Assembly: GCA_964531385.1 (NCBI GenBank)
Contig: CAZHGC010000004.1
Coordinates: forward strand, 62,001 to 126,000
Source of the DNA: MGBC114079 sp964531385
GTDB lineage: Bacteria; Bacillota; Clostridia; Lachnospirales; CAG-274
DNA: 64,000 nt
Direction of reading: 5' to 3'
Part shown: positions 16,058 through 24,808 of the stretch, piece by piece
How the letters are laid out: each line of letters begins with the position of its first letter
Numbering within the stretch: the stretch's first letter is position 1
The notes under the pieces: generated by a model
Told to the model about the DNA's origin: nothing
Database searches by the model: none
The model's input: the letters and a program-made list of their open reading frames with translations, nothing else
Made by a program: the position numbers and the translations under genes

Positions 16058-18246
16058 ACAAATTGTATTTTGAAAAATTATCTGCTTTTGATAGAATTAA
16101 GGAGCCTTGCTCTGTTGCGGTTCCTTTTCCTGAGGGTGAAGTTTTTGAACTTGAAAAATTGGCTGTTGCGGACGATAACGGGCAAGTTTTATCTCAAGCG
16201 GAGCCAACGGCTTTTTGGAAAGACGGTTCGGTTAAATGGGCTTTGATAAATTTTTTCGCAGATTTACCCGGTAATAAAAGCAAAGTTTACTATTGCAAAT
16301 CTCTTAAAGAAAAATTTGATTTTGAAAACATTAAAATTACTTTTGAGGGAAATGTTATTTCTGTTGATACGGGGAAATTGAACGTTAGACTTAACCAAAA
16401 AGGAAATATTTTTAATTCGGTTAAATCGGAGCATATACGTTTTGAAGAAAAAAATATTAAAGGACCACTTCTTAACGGAAAGTTTTGCGCTGTTGTTGAT
16501 AGTTGGAAAGTTCTTTCGAAAGGGCCTGTTACGGCTGTTTTACAAGGAAAAGGAAAACATTTTGACAAAGAGGGAAACTCTCTTTTGGATTTTATTATTG
16601 AACTTCAATTTTTTAAAGACAAAGAATGGTTTAAAATCGATTATAAAATTTTAAATCTTGAAGATTTTAACTCTGTTGATATAAAATCTTTGACTTTGGA
16701 TTTTAACAAAAAATCGATAAACGATATTAAACTTTGTATTGCAAAATCCAACTATAGAACGGAATTTATTAAGGGTGAAAAGCAAGAAAGCTTATATTAT
16801 GAAATTGATGCCAAGCATCTTATTTATGAAGCAAATGAGCATTTTCCCGAAGTTTTTTATGGAACTTTTTTTGCGGATTGGAACGACGGCGAGGGCGGAA
16901 TTTGCACAACCCTTTTTCAAGCATATCAAAATTATCCAAAAGCTTTTAAAGTTGACAAGGGCGGAATTTCAATTCAGATTGTTCCGAAAGGTTCTAAAAT
17001 TGAATTTATTAGAGGAATGGCAAAAACTCATACTTTATTTATTCATTTGCATTCCGCAAAACAATCTGTTGAAGAACTTAATATTCGTTCGCTTCAATTT
17101 CAGATGCCGGACAGGCCTACTTTGGATATGGAAACATACAGAACGGCGAAAGTTTTTCCTGATATATTCCTTGATAAATCGGAACGAAACAAAGATTTTG
17201 AAGAAGTTCTTATTCGAAGGATTGACGCAAGAGGAAAAGCTTATGGGATTTTAAATTGGGGCGATGTTCCTGATATGCATTATACAACGCAGGGAAGAGG
17301 AAATGGCGAGCTTGTTTGGGTTAACAACGAGTATGATTTTCCGCATACGGCTATGCTTATGTATGTTAGAACGGGCGAAAGGCGTATGCTTGATTATTTG
17401 CTTGTTTCCGCAAAGCACTGGTTTGACATTGACGTTTGCAGATGTTCTGATGATGAATTTAGGCTTTTTGGGCAAGTTATACACTCGGCAAGGCACGTTT
17501 CGGGAAAAGTTGAAATCAGCCACGAATGGGTTGAGGGACTTTTTGATTATTATCATATGACGGGCGACAAGTTTGCTTATGAAACAGCCATTGAAATTGG
17601 AAAAAACATTAAAAGAAATTTGAAATTGCCGAGATATCACAAAGACGGCGAAATTAACGCAAGAGAGACGGGCTGGGCTTTGCGTGCTTTGGTTTCGCTT
17701 TACAACGAAACGAATGATGAAAGCTGGCTTGAAGATGCTGATTTTATTGTTGGACATTTTAAAAGCTGGAAAGAAAAATACGGCTTGTGGCTTGCTCCTT
17801 ACACAGACCACGTTGCGGTTCGTGTTCCTTTTATGATTTCGATTGCGGTTGTCAGTCTTATGAAGTATTATGAAATTATGCCCAATATTGAAATTAAAAA
17901 TATGATTGTTGAAGCTGTTGACGATATGATTGAAAATTGTATTCTTGACTGTGGATTGTTCTATTACAAGGAATTGCCGAGCCTTAAAAGAGCGGGAAAC
18001 AATACTACTGTTTTGGAGGCTTTGGCTTGTGCTTACAATCTTACGGGAAGAAGAAAATATCTTGAGGCGGGAATTAAAACTTTTGTTGAATATATTAAAG
18101 AAAAAAACGGAAGCTATGCCGGCGAGAAATATGAAAAAGACGGAGCTGTTATTGTTTCGGGAGCAAGCACAAAAGGAATTGCTCAATCATTTATTCCGGT
18201 TGTTTCTTTTTATTCCGCCATTGTTAAAGAAGGAATGAAAATTTAA
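16054..18246 (+). CDS. Exo-rhamnogalacturonan lyase-like protein (PL26/YetA type)
   Basis: A 730-residue protein with the order of PcRGLX-type exo-rhamnogalacturonan lyases. There is an N-terminal RIFT-barrel-like domain (CSVAVPFPEGEVFELEKLAV and DGSVKWALINFFADLP), a middle beta domain, and a C-terminal alpha-barrel with RGNGELVWVNNEYDFPHTAM and ETGWALRALVSLYNE. In B. subtilis the related yetA sits beside lplABC, the same pairing as here. The TTG at 16054 is nine bases after GGAG and overlaps the upstream TGA, so translation is coupled. No signal peptide is present. The assignment rests on overall architecture and context; an alignment to PL26 would confirm it. Confidence 0.75.
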   Translation: MNKLYFEKLSAFDRIKEPCSVAVPFPEGEVFELEKLAVADDNGQVLSQAEPTAFWKDGSVKWALINFFADLPGNKSKVYYCKSLKEKFDFENIKITFEGNVISVDTGKLNVRLNQKGNIFNSVKSEHIRFEEKNIKGPLLNGKFCAVVDSWKVLSKGPVTAVLQGKGKHFDKEGNSLLDFIIELQFFKDKEWFKIDYKILNLEDFNSVDIKSLTLDFNKKSINDIKLCIAKSNYRTEFIKGEKQESLYYEIDAKHLIYEANEHFPEVFYGTFFADWNDGEGGICTTLFQAYQNYPKAFKVDKGGISIQIVPKGSKIEFIRGMAKTHTLFIHLHSAKQSVEELNIRSLQFQMPDRPTLDMETYRTAKVFPDIFLDKSERNKDFEEVLIRRIDARGKAYGILNWGDVPDMHYTTQGRGNGELVWVNNEYDFPHTAMLMYVRTGERRMLDYLLVSAKHWFDIDVCRCSDDEFRLFGQVIHSARHVSGKVEISHEWVEGLFDYYHMTGDKFAYETAIEIGKNIKRNLKLPRYHKDGEINARETGWALRALVSLYNETNDESWLEDADFIVGHFKSWKEKYGLWLAPYTDHVAVRVPFMISIAVVSLMKYYEIMPNIEIKNMIVEAVDDMIENCILDCGLFYYKELPSLKRAGNNTTVLEALACAYNLTGRRKYLEAGIKTFVEYIKEKNGSYAGEKYEKDGAVIVSGASTKGIAQSFIPVVSFYSAIVKEGMKI

Positions 18247-18273
18247 TTTATTTTTTTTAGGAGGATTTTATAA

Positions 18274-19623
18274 ATGTCTATTTACAATATTTTGGATTTT
18301 GGTGCTGTTGGTGACGGTGTTACATCTTGTACGGACGCCATTAAAAAAGCTATTGATAAATGTGCCGAAAACGGCGGAGGGAAAATTTATGTTCCTTCCG
18401 GAAAATTCCTTACGGGAGCTATTTTCCTTAAAAGCAATATGAATCTTTATCTTGAGGCAGGAGCAACTTTATTGTTTTCAAACAATATTGACGAATATCC
18501 TGTTGTTATTTCAAGATGGGAAGGCGTTAAAAGAGAATGTTATGCTTCTTGTATTAATGCAGATAATTCTGAAAACGTTTCTATTACGGGAAGAGGAACT
18601 TTAGACGGTCAGGGTGCTTTTTGGTGGAAAATTTTCAGAGCAAAAGAAAATGAATATCCAAGACCTAAGCTTATTGCTCCGTATGAATGTAAAAATGTTC
18701 TTATTTCGGGAGTTACTCTTAAAAATTCGCCGAGTTGGACAATTAACACTATTTTATGCGACAATGTTACTGTTGACGGAGTTACAATTAACAATCCTTC
18801 GGATTCACCGAATACAGACGGTATTGACCCAGAATCTTGCACAAACGTACATATTTCAAATTGTCATATTGATGTTGGTGATGACTGTATTGCAATTAAG
18901 GCAGGAACGGAAGACACAGAACAAAGAGTTCCTTGTTCGAACGTTACAATTACAAATTGTACAATGGTTCACGGTCATGGCGGGGTTGTTCTTGGAAGCG
19001 AAATGAGCGGGGACATTGTAAACGTTACTATAAGCAACTGTGTTTTTGAAGGAACAGACAGGGGTATTAGACTTAAATCGAGAAGAGGAAGAGGCGGAAA
19101 AGTTGAAGATATTCGCGTTAACAATATTGTTATGAACAATGTGTTATGCCCATTTATTGCGAATCTTTATTATTTCTGCGGACCAAAGGGCGACGACAAA
19201 TATGTTTGGGACAAAAATCCTTACCCTATTACAGAAGAAACGCCGGCTTTCAGACGTTTGAGCTTTGCAAATATTACAGCTAAAAATGTTAATGCGGCTG
19301 CAGGTTATTTCTATGGACTTGCGGAAATGTTTGTTGAAGATATTACTTTTGACAACGTTTATATTTCTATGGCTGACGATGCTGTTGAGGGTTGCCCTGC
19401 TATGCTTGCCGGTATTGAACCTATGAAACAAAAAGGATTTTTTATTAGAAATTCCGAAAATTTTGTTATTAACAATGTTACTGTTGTTGGTGTTGACGGA
19501 AATGCTTTTGAACTTGAAAATTGCAATGATATTATTTTCTCAAACTGCAAGATGAAAAACAACAGAAACGAAAACGCAAAGCTTATTGAACAGGTTGGCT
19601 CTAAAAATTGTGTTATTAAATAA
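18274..19623 (+). CDS. Polygalacturonase-type glycoside hydrolase (GH28)
   Basis: A 449-residue right-handed beta-helix. The GH28 catalytic motifs are present in order: NTDGIDPESC, DDCIAIKAG with the catalytic aspartates, GHGGVVLGSEMSG, and RGIRLKSRRGRGG with the Arg-Ile-Lys element. The start MSIYNILDFGAVGDGVTSCT lies in the domain, so it is probably cytoplasmic and exo-acting on oligogalacturonides or rhamnogalacturonan fragments. AGGAGG lies nine bases before the ATG. It is 27 bases after the lyase gene and 14 before the GH105 gene, in one operon. Confidence 0.94.
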   Translation: MSIYNILDFGAVGDGVTSCTDAIKKAIDKCAENGGGKIYVPSGKFLTGAIFLKSNMNLYLEAGATLLFSNNIDEYPVVISRWEGVKRECYASCINADNSENVSITGRGTLDGQGAFWWKIFRAKENEYPRPKLIAPYECKNVLISGVTLKNSPSWTINTILCDNVTVDGVTINNPSDSPNTDGIDPESCTNVHISNCHIDVGDDCIAIKAGTEDTEQRVPCSNVTITNCTMVHGHGGVVLGSEMSGDIVNVTISNCVFEGTDRGIRLKSRRGRGGKVEDIRVNNIVMNNVLCPFIANLYYFCGPKGDDKYVWDKNPYPITEETPAFRRLSFANITAKNVNAAAGYFYGLAEMFVEDITFDNVYISMADDAVEGCPAMLAGIEPMKQKGFFIRNSENFVINNVTVVGVDGNAFELENCNDIIFSNCKMKNNRNENAKLIEQVGSKNCVIK

Positions 19624-19637
19624 TTGGAGGGGCTTTT

Positions 19638-20744
19638 ATGGAAAAGTGGTCTGTTAAAATGGCCGACTGCGTTGTTTTTGGAAGACCGTCACTTAATTAT
19701 GAACGGTGGTCGTATGACAACGGGGTTATTATGCTTGGCCTTTTGAAAATTTGGAAAAAGACAGGACAGCGAAAATATTTTGACCTTTGCAAAGACTATA
19801 TGGAAAAATTCATTTATGATAACGGTATGATTAAAGATTACAGACCTTATGAATATAATATTGACCTTATTAATAACGGAAAAGTTTTGTTTGACATTTT
19901 TGAAAAAACAGGCGAAGAAAAATACAGAAAGGCTATTTTTAAGCTTAGAAACCAACTTTACAAACACCCGAGAACATCGGAAAACGCACTTTGGCACAAA
20001 AAAATTTACAGAAATCAAGTTTGGCTTGACGGGCTTTATATGGAAGCTCCGTTTTATGCTCAATTTATTAAAACTTTTGACAGCAAAAGAAATTTTAACG
20101 ATGTTGTTAGGCAATTTTTGCTTTGCAAAAAAAATATGAGAGACGAAAAAACGGGTCTTTATTATCACGCTTGGGACGAAAGCCATTCGGAATTTTGGTG
20201 CGACAAGAAAACGGGTCTTTCTCAAAATTTTTGGGGAAGGGCTATGGGTTGGCTTGTTATGGCTTTGGCTGATGTGCTTGAAATTATTCCTGCTGATTAT
20301 AGGGATTATGATGAGTTGCAAAAAATGTTTGTTGATGCACTTGATGCACTTGTTGAAGTTCAAGACGAAAGCGGTTGTTGGTTTCAGGTTCTTGATAAGG
20401 GCGGAAAAAAAGGCAATTATCTTGAGGCATCGTGCAGTTGTATGATTTTATATGCATTTGTTAAAGCGGTTCGAAGCGGAGCTGTTGCAAAGGACAAATA
20501 TGATGTTTACATTGAAAAAGCATTTAACGGAATTATTGACGAATTTATTTTGATTACGGACAATGGTTTTATTAACCTTAATAAAAACTGTGCTGTTGCG
20601 GGGCTTGGAAACAAGAGCAAGCGTGACGGAAGTTTTGCCTATTATATTAGCGAGCCGATTACCTGCAACGACCTAAAGGGCGTTGGTGCGTTTATTTTGG
20701 CAACATACGAATATGAATGCTATAAAAATTTATGGCAGGATTAA
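19638..20744 (+). CDS. Unsaturated rhamnogalacturonyl hydrolase (GH105, YteR/YesR type)
   Basis: A 368-residue alpha/alpha-barrel enzyme that releases the 4,5-unsaturated galacturonic acid left at the non-reducing end by pectate or rhamnogalacturonan lyases. The catalytic aspartate region QVWLDGLYMEAPFYAQF and the conserved WGRAMGWLVMALADVL are present. No signal peptide. It completes the pathway: the PL26-like lyase creates the unsaturated end that this enzyme removes. GGAGG precedes the ATG, and a long hairpin follows the gene. Confidence 0.92.
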   Translation: MEKWSVKMADCVVFGRPSLNYERWSYDNGVIMLGLLKIWKKTGQRKYFDLCKDYMEKFIYDNGMIKDYRPYEYNIDLINNGKVLFDIFEKTGEEKYRKAIFKLRNQLYKHPRTSENALWHKKIYRNQVWLDGLYMEAPFYAQFIKTFDSKRNFNDVVRQFLLCKKNMRDEKTGLYYHAWDESHSEFWCDKKTGLSQNFWGRAMGWLVMALADVLEIIPADYRDYDELQKMFVDALDALVEVQDESGCWFQVLDKGGKKGNYLEASCSCMILYAFVKAVRSGAVAKDKYDVYIEKAFNGIIDEFILITDNGFINLNKNCAVAGLGNKSKRDGSFAYYISEPITCNDLKGVGAFILATYEYECYKNLWQD

Positions 20745-20817
20745 GAAAATTTGGCTTAAAAAGTTTTTGGTTGTGTTTTTTGCAAATTTGACTTTTTATT
20801 ACAGTGATTATTTTTAT

Positions 20818-20864
20818 AAACAGCTGTTTTTTGAATTTTATGTTCGAAAAACAGCTGTTTTTGC
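20818..20864 (+). terminator. Terminator at the end of the pectin locus
   Basis: An 18-bp stem (20818-20835/20843-20860, one G-U pair) with a seven-base loop TTTTATG, ending in five T. The arms contain AACAGCTGTT. Confidence 0.75.
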
Positions 20865-20925
20865 GATTTTACGGCTTTGAATTTTATTTTTGATTAATTT
20901 TGCCGAATTTTGTGGTTCATTTTAT

Positions 20926-20954
20926 TTGAGAATATTAAAATTTTGTGATATAAT
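20926..20954 (+). promoter_or_regulatory. Promoter of cdaA-cdaR
   Basis: TTGAGA (20926-20931), 17 bases, TATAAT (20949-20954). A leader of about 100 bases follows, with no recognised element. Confidence 0.75.
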
Positions 20955-21064
20955 GAATGTGTATATTGAATTGAGCAAATATCGTGTAATAAAATTACAA
21001 GAAATTAAGAAAATGTGCTTGATTTGTTTTTTGACTTTATATTTGATGAAAGTTGGTGGCGGTT

Positions 21065-21928
21065 ATGGATAGTTCTTTTAGCAGGATTATGTCGGAATTG
21101 AATTTGTCGACTTTAAGTATTCCGAGTTTTCGAATTACAGATGTTATCGATATTTTGATTGTTGCGTTTCTTATTTACATTGTTATGATTTGGATTAAGG
21201 AAACAAGGGCTTGGTCGCTTTTTAAAGGGATTGTCGTTATTTTTGTTATAAGTATTGTTTCTTATCAATTACATTTTTATACGATATCTTGGATTATTGA
21301 AAAAACGTTATCGGTTGGTATTATTGCACTTATTGTTTTGTTTCAACCTGAATTTAGAAAAGGGCTTGAACAAATTGGAAAGGGAAACATTGTTACAAAT
21401 ATTTTTAACGGAGACGAAGAGGGTAAAATTTTATATAAAACTGTTGAGGAAGTTGTTACGGCGGCAACAAAAATGGCAAAAGTTAGAACGGGAGCTTTAA
21501 TTCTTCTTGAACAAGATGTTCCTTTAGGTGACCTTGAAAAAACGGGAATTCCTATTGATGCGGTTGTTACGAGCCAACTTCTTATAAATATTTTTGAAAA
21601 CAAAACGCCACTTCACGACGGTGCGGTTATTATTAGAAATAACAGAGTTGCTGCAGCAACCTGCATTTTGCCTCTTACACAGACGGAAATTGGACTTGAC
21701 CTTGGAACAAGGCACAGAGCGGCTGTTGGTGCAAGCGAAGAATCGGACGCATACATTATTGTTGTTTCGGAGGAAACGGGGGCAATTTCTGTTGCTCACA
21801 GCGGTAAGCTTTATCGGGATTTATCGGGTGATGCTGTTATAGATATGATTTCAAATGGTGGTAAACCGACACAAAGACGAATAAAATTGTGGAAAGGACG
21901 AAAAAAAGATGCTAAAAAAAATAAGTGA
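21065..21928 (+). CDS. cdaA: Diadenylate cyclase CdaA
   Basis: A 287-residue membrane enzyme that makes cyclic di-AMP from two ATP. Three N-terminal hydrophobic helices (about 25-100) precede the DAC (DisA_N) domain, which carries the catalytic DGA (HDGAVIIRNNRVAAATC) and GTRHRAAVGASEESD. The GGT/GVG-like loops for ATP are intact. The start is uncertain: TTG 21053, GTG 21056 or ATG 21065; the ATG with upstream GGTGGCGG is chosen. It overlaps cdaR by 20 bases and sits with glmM, the conserved arrangement in Bacillota, where CdaR and GlmM modulate its activity and couple c-di-AMP to wall synthesis. Confidence 0.95.
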   Translation: MDSSFSRIMSELNLSTLSIPSFRITDVIDILIVAFLIYIVMIWIKETRAWSLFKGIVVIFVISIVSYQLHFYTISWIIEKTLSVGIIALIVLFQPEFRKGLEQIGKGNIVTNIFNGDEEGKILYKTVEEVVTAATKMAKVRTGALILLEQDVPLGDLEKTGIPIDAVVTSQLLINIFENKTPLHDGAVIIRNNRVAAATCILPLTQTEIGLDLGTRHRAAVGASEESDAYIIVVSEETGAISVAHSGKLYRDLSGDAVIDMISNGGKPTQRRIKLWKGRKKDAKKNK

Positions 21929-23264
21929 TATACTTATCAGATGCGTTAGTAAAAATTTTGGCTGGAAATTGTTTTCGGTTGTTTGTTCGGTTGTGCTTTG
22001 GTTTATTGTTATGAATGTTATTAACCCGACCGAAATTCAGACATACGGCGTTAATATAACTTTTCTTAACGAGGAAAAACTTACGGAAAAGGGCTTTGTT
22101 ATTATGAACAAAGAAGAAATTGAAAACACAAAAATTGAAATAAAGGTTAAATCGACAAGAACAGCTCTTGATGAGCTTAACAAAAATAAAAAAGAAATTA
22201 AAGCTACGGTTGATTTGAAACAATTTTCTATGATTTATGCAGACGATGTTAATGAACCGTTTAAAGTTGCCGTTACGCCGATTATTCCGACAAGTTATGT
22301 TTATACATATGAACTTGTTAATTTTACACCTGCTGAAATTTCTGTTAAACTTGACAATATTGTTGAAACGGAAAAGGAGGTTATTGTTGATTCGGAGGGC
22401 GAGGTTTTGAACGGTTATCTTGCGGGAAAGCCGACCGCAGACCCTTTGAAAGTTAAAGTTAAAGGGGCTTCGTCTCAAATTGAAAAAATTGATTGTGTTA
22501 AAGTTTTTGCGGATATAAGCGATGCTTCGGAAGAGATTGTTCAGGATTTGAAGCCGGTTGCTTGTGACAAAGACGGAAACGAAATTTCTTCTTTGATTAT
22601 TGAGCCGGAGACTGTTCAAGTTAGCTTTGGAATTTACAAATATGGGCAAATTCCTATTGAAGAGCCAACTGTTGAGGGAAATGCAGCGGAGGGCTTTAAA
22701 GTTGAAAAAATTGAATGGGAGCCGAAATATATCGAAGTTGTTGGCGATGCTGACGAAATTTCCAAAGTTGGTGTGATTAAGCCAGTTGTTAAAATTAACG
22801 GGCAGAGCGACGAAAAAATTACAATGATTTATGACGTTAATGCTCACATTGCAAAAAACAAACTTAGCATAAAGTCGGGAACGAAAAAGGAGATTACCGT
22901 TGTTTTGACTCTTGCAAAAGAGGAGAAAAAGGAACTTCTTGTTAAATCTCAAAATATAGCGATTGATGGAAACAATGACGAATATGAAGTTATTTTTCCT
23001 GAGGAAATTAAAATAAACGTTAAGGGAACGAAAGATGTTGTTGACAGCGTTTTGGAAAACGATATTTCCGCAAAGGTTGACATTGGTGGACTTGAAGAGG
23101 GAAAGCACAAGCTTTTGCTTATTTTGGAACTTCCGGACGGCGTTGTTTTGGACGGGGAAGCTTTTGTTGAGGCGGAAATTGTTAGGAAAAAAAACGCAGG
23201 TGATGTTGTTGCGGAGAACAATCCAAACGTTGGAGACGTTGAAAACGTTAGCGAACAGCAATGA
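21909..23264 (+). CDS. cdaR: CdaR, YbbR-domain regulator of CdaA
   Basis: A 451-residue protein with one N-terminal transmembrane helix (about 20-40, LFSVVCSVVLWFIVMNVI) and an extracytoplasmic part of about four YbbR repeats. The repeats share the 'V.VKGA/G....I..V..V.A..DIS' pattern (about 165-200, 250-290 and 350-410). It ends in an Asn/Glu-rich tail. CdaR binds CdaA through the membrane and tunes it. The start lies inside cdaA, which implies translational coupling. The opposite strand is open over its whole length, but that is a codon-usage effect. Confidence 0.92.
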   Translation: MLKKISDILIRCVSKNFGWKLFSVVCSVVLWFIVMNVINPTEIQTYGVNITFLNEEKLTEKGFVIMNKEEIENTKIEIKVKSTRTALDELNKNKKEIKATVDLKQFSMIYADDVNEPFKVAVTPIIPTSYVYTYELVNFTPAEISVKLDNIVETEKEVIVDSEGEVLNGYLAGKPTADPLKVKVKGASSQIEKIDCVKVFADISDASEEIVQDLKPVACDKDGNEISSLIIEPETVQVSFGIYKYGQIPIEEPTVEGNAAEGFKVEKIEWEPKYIEVVGDADEISKVGVIKPVVKINGQSDEKITMIYDVNAHIAKNKLSIKSGTKKEITVVLTLAKEEKKELLVKSQNIAIDGNNDEYEVIFPEEIKINVKGTKDVVDSVLENDISAKVDIGGLEEGKHKLLLILELPDGVVLDGEAFVEAEIVRKKNAGDVVAENNPNVGDVENVSEQQ

Positions 23265-23300
23265 TTTTATTTTGGCAATATGACGAATTTTAAAATTTAG

Positions 23301-23329
23301 TTGAATATATTGCAGTTAAGTGTTATAAT
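23301..23329 (+). promoter_or_regulatory. Promoter of glmM-glmS
   Basis: TTGAAT (23301-23306), 17 bases, TATAAT (23324-23329). No terminator separates it from cdaR, so glmM may also be read from upstream. Confidence 0.75.
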
Positions 23330-23366
23330 TGTCGGGAGTAAGTGTTTTTAGGAGGACAGCAAATAT

Positions 23367-24716
23367 ATGGGAAAATTTTTTGGAACAGACGGAGTTCGTG
23401 GTGTTGCAAATACTGAGCTTACACCGGAGCTTGTATATAAATTAGGTCGTGCGGGTGCATATGTTCTTACAAAAGAAACTGAAAATGTGCCTAAAATAAT
23501 TGTTGGTATGGATACGAGAATTTCGGGCGATATGCTTGAAGCGGCTTTGATTGCCGGAATTTGTTCCGTTGGGGCAAGTGCTGTTTCTTTGGGAATTGTT
23601 CCAACGCCGGCGGTTGCTCATCTTGTTAGAGAATATAATGCTGATGCAGGTGTTGTTATAAGTGCATCTCACAACCCTGTTAAAGACAATGGTATTAAGT
23701 TTTTTAACAACAAAGGATTTAAGCTTCCAGACGAACTTGAGGCTCAAATTGAAGATATTATGATAAATTCCATTGACGATATTCCGAGACCGATTGGAGA
23801 AATGGTTGGTTCGAAAACTGTTGAAACCGATGCGGTTGAAGATTATATACGATTTTTGAAAACAACGACAGATGTTAAGCTTGACGGAATTAAAGTTGCA
23901 ATTGACTGTGCAAACGGTGCAACTTATAAGGCAGCTCCGATTACTTTGCACGAACTTGGTGCGGAAGTTTCGGCAATTCACAGAGAGCCGGACGGAACAA
24001 ACATAAACAAAGACTGCGGTTCGACACACATTGAAAGTCTTAAAGAATTTGTTCTTGAAATAGGTGCGGACATTGGAATTGCTTTTGACGGAGACGGGGA
24101 CAGATGTTTGGCTGTTGACGAAAACGGCGAACTTGTTGACGGCGACCAGATTATGGCTATTTGCGGTTCATATTTGAAAGAACAGGGCAAACTTAAAAAC
24201 GATACTATTGTTGCAACTGTTATGAGCAATCTCGGCTTATTTATTATGGGCAAAGAAAAGGGCATAAACATTGAAAAAACAAAAGTTGGCGACAGGTATG
24301 TTATTGAAAAGATGCTTGAAAAAAATGATGCTTTGGGTGGAGAGCAATCGGGACACATTATTTTCCTTGAACACAACACAACAGGCGACGGTATTCTTAC
24401 CGCAATTCAGCTTTTGAGCATTTTGAAAAAAACAGGTAAAAAGCTTTCGGAGCTTAAAAAAGTTATGGAAGTTTTACCTCAGGTTCTTGTTAATGCAACT
24501 GTTGACAGAAACAAAAAAAATGACTATCTTTCAAACGAAACAATTAAGGCTGAAATTGACAGACTTGAAAAGAAATTTGAGGGACAGGGCAGAGTTCTTA
24601 TTCGTCCTTCAGGAACGGAGCCTATTGTTAGGGTTATGCTTGAGGGAAGAAACAAAGACGAACTTTACAAAGAAGCGAAAGACCTTGCGGGGCTTATTGA
24701 AAAATTGCTTAAATAG
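23367..24716 (+). CDS. glmM: Phosphoglucosamine mutase GlmM
   Basis: A 449-residue alpha-D-phosphohexomutase that converts glucosamine-6-phosphate to glucosamine-1-phosphate for UDP-GlcNAc. It starts MGKFFGTDGVRGVAN. The phosphoserine is S101 in SASHNP, the Mg loop is DGDGDRCLAV, the sugar loop is GGEQSGHI, and the phosphate-binding loop is RPSGTEPIVRVM. AGGAGG precedes the ATG. It is followed by glmS, the enzyme that makes its substrate. Confidence 0.97.
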   Translation: MGKFFGTDGVRGVANTELTPELVYKLGRAGAYVLTKETENVPKIIVGMDTRISGDMLEAALIAGICSVGASAVSLGIVPTPAVAHLVREYNADAGVVISASHNPVKDNGIKFFNNKGFKLPDELEAQIEDIMINSIDDIPRPIGEMVGSKTVETDAVEDYIRFLKTTTDVKLDGIKVAIDCANGATYKAAPITLHELGAEVSAIHREPDGTNINKDCGSTHIESLKEFVLEIGADIGIAFDGDGDRCLAVDENGELVDGDQIMAICGSYLKEQGKLKNDTIVATVMSNLGLFIMGKEKGINIEKTKVGDRYVIEKMLEKNDALGGEQSGHIIFLEHNTTGDGILTAIQLLSILKKTGKKLSELKKVMEVLPQVLVNATVDRNKKNDYLSNETIKAEIDRLEKKFEGQGRVLIRPSGTEPIVRVMLEGRNKDELYKEAKDLAGLIEKLLK

Positions 24717-24808
24717 TTATGTTATTGAAAATTTGAATTTATGCCGAGAATTTTTATATTTGGCGAAATATTTTTAATTGTTTGTAATATATTTTAGGAG
24801 GTAACTGT

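Noticed and set aside
21912..23261. A 449-codon open frame antisense to cdaR, and other long antisense frames (17251-18186, 19689-20363, 46172-46879, 27584-28405)
   Set aside because: They have no ribosome binding sites, give Phe/Asn/Arg-rich sequences without domains, and arise because the real genes seldom use TTA, CTA and TCA codons, which would be antisense stops.
24717..24808. A glmS ribozyme before glmS
   Set aside because: The gap is only 92 bases and lacks the ribozyme core; the ribosome binding site directly follows AT-rich sequence.
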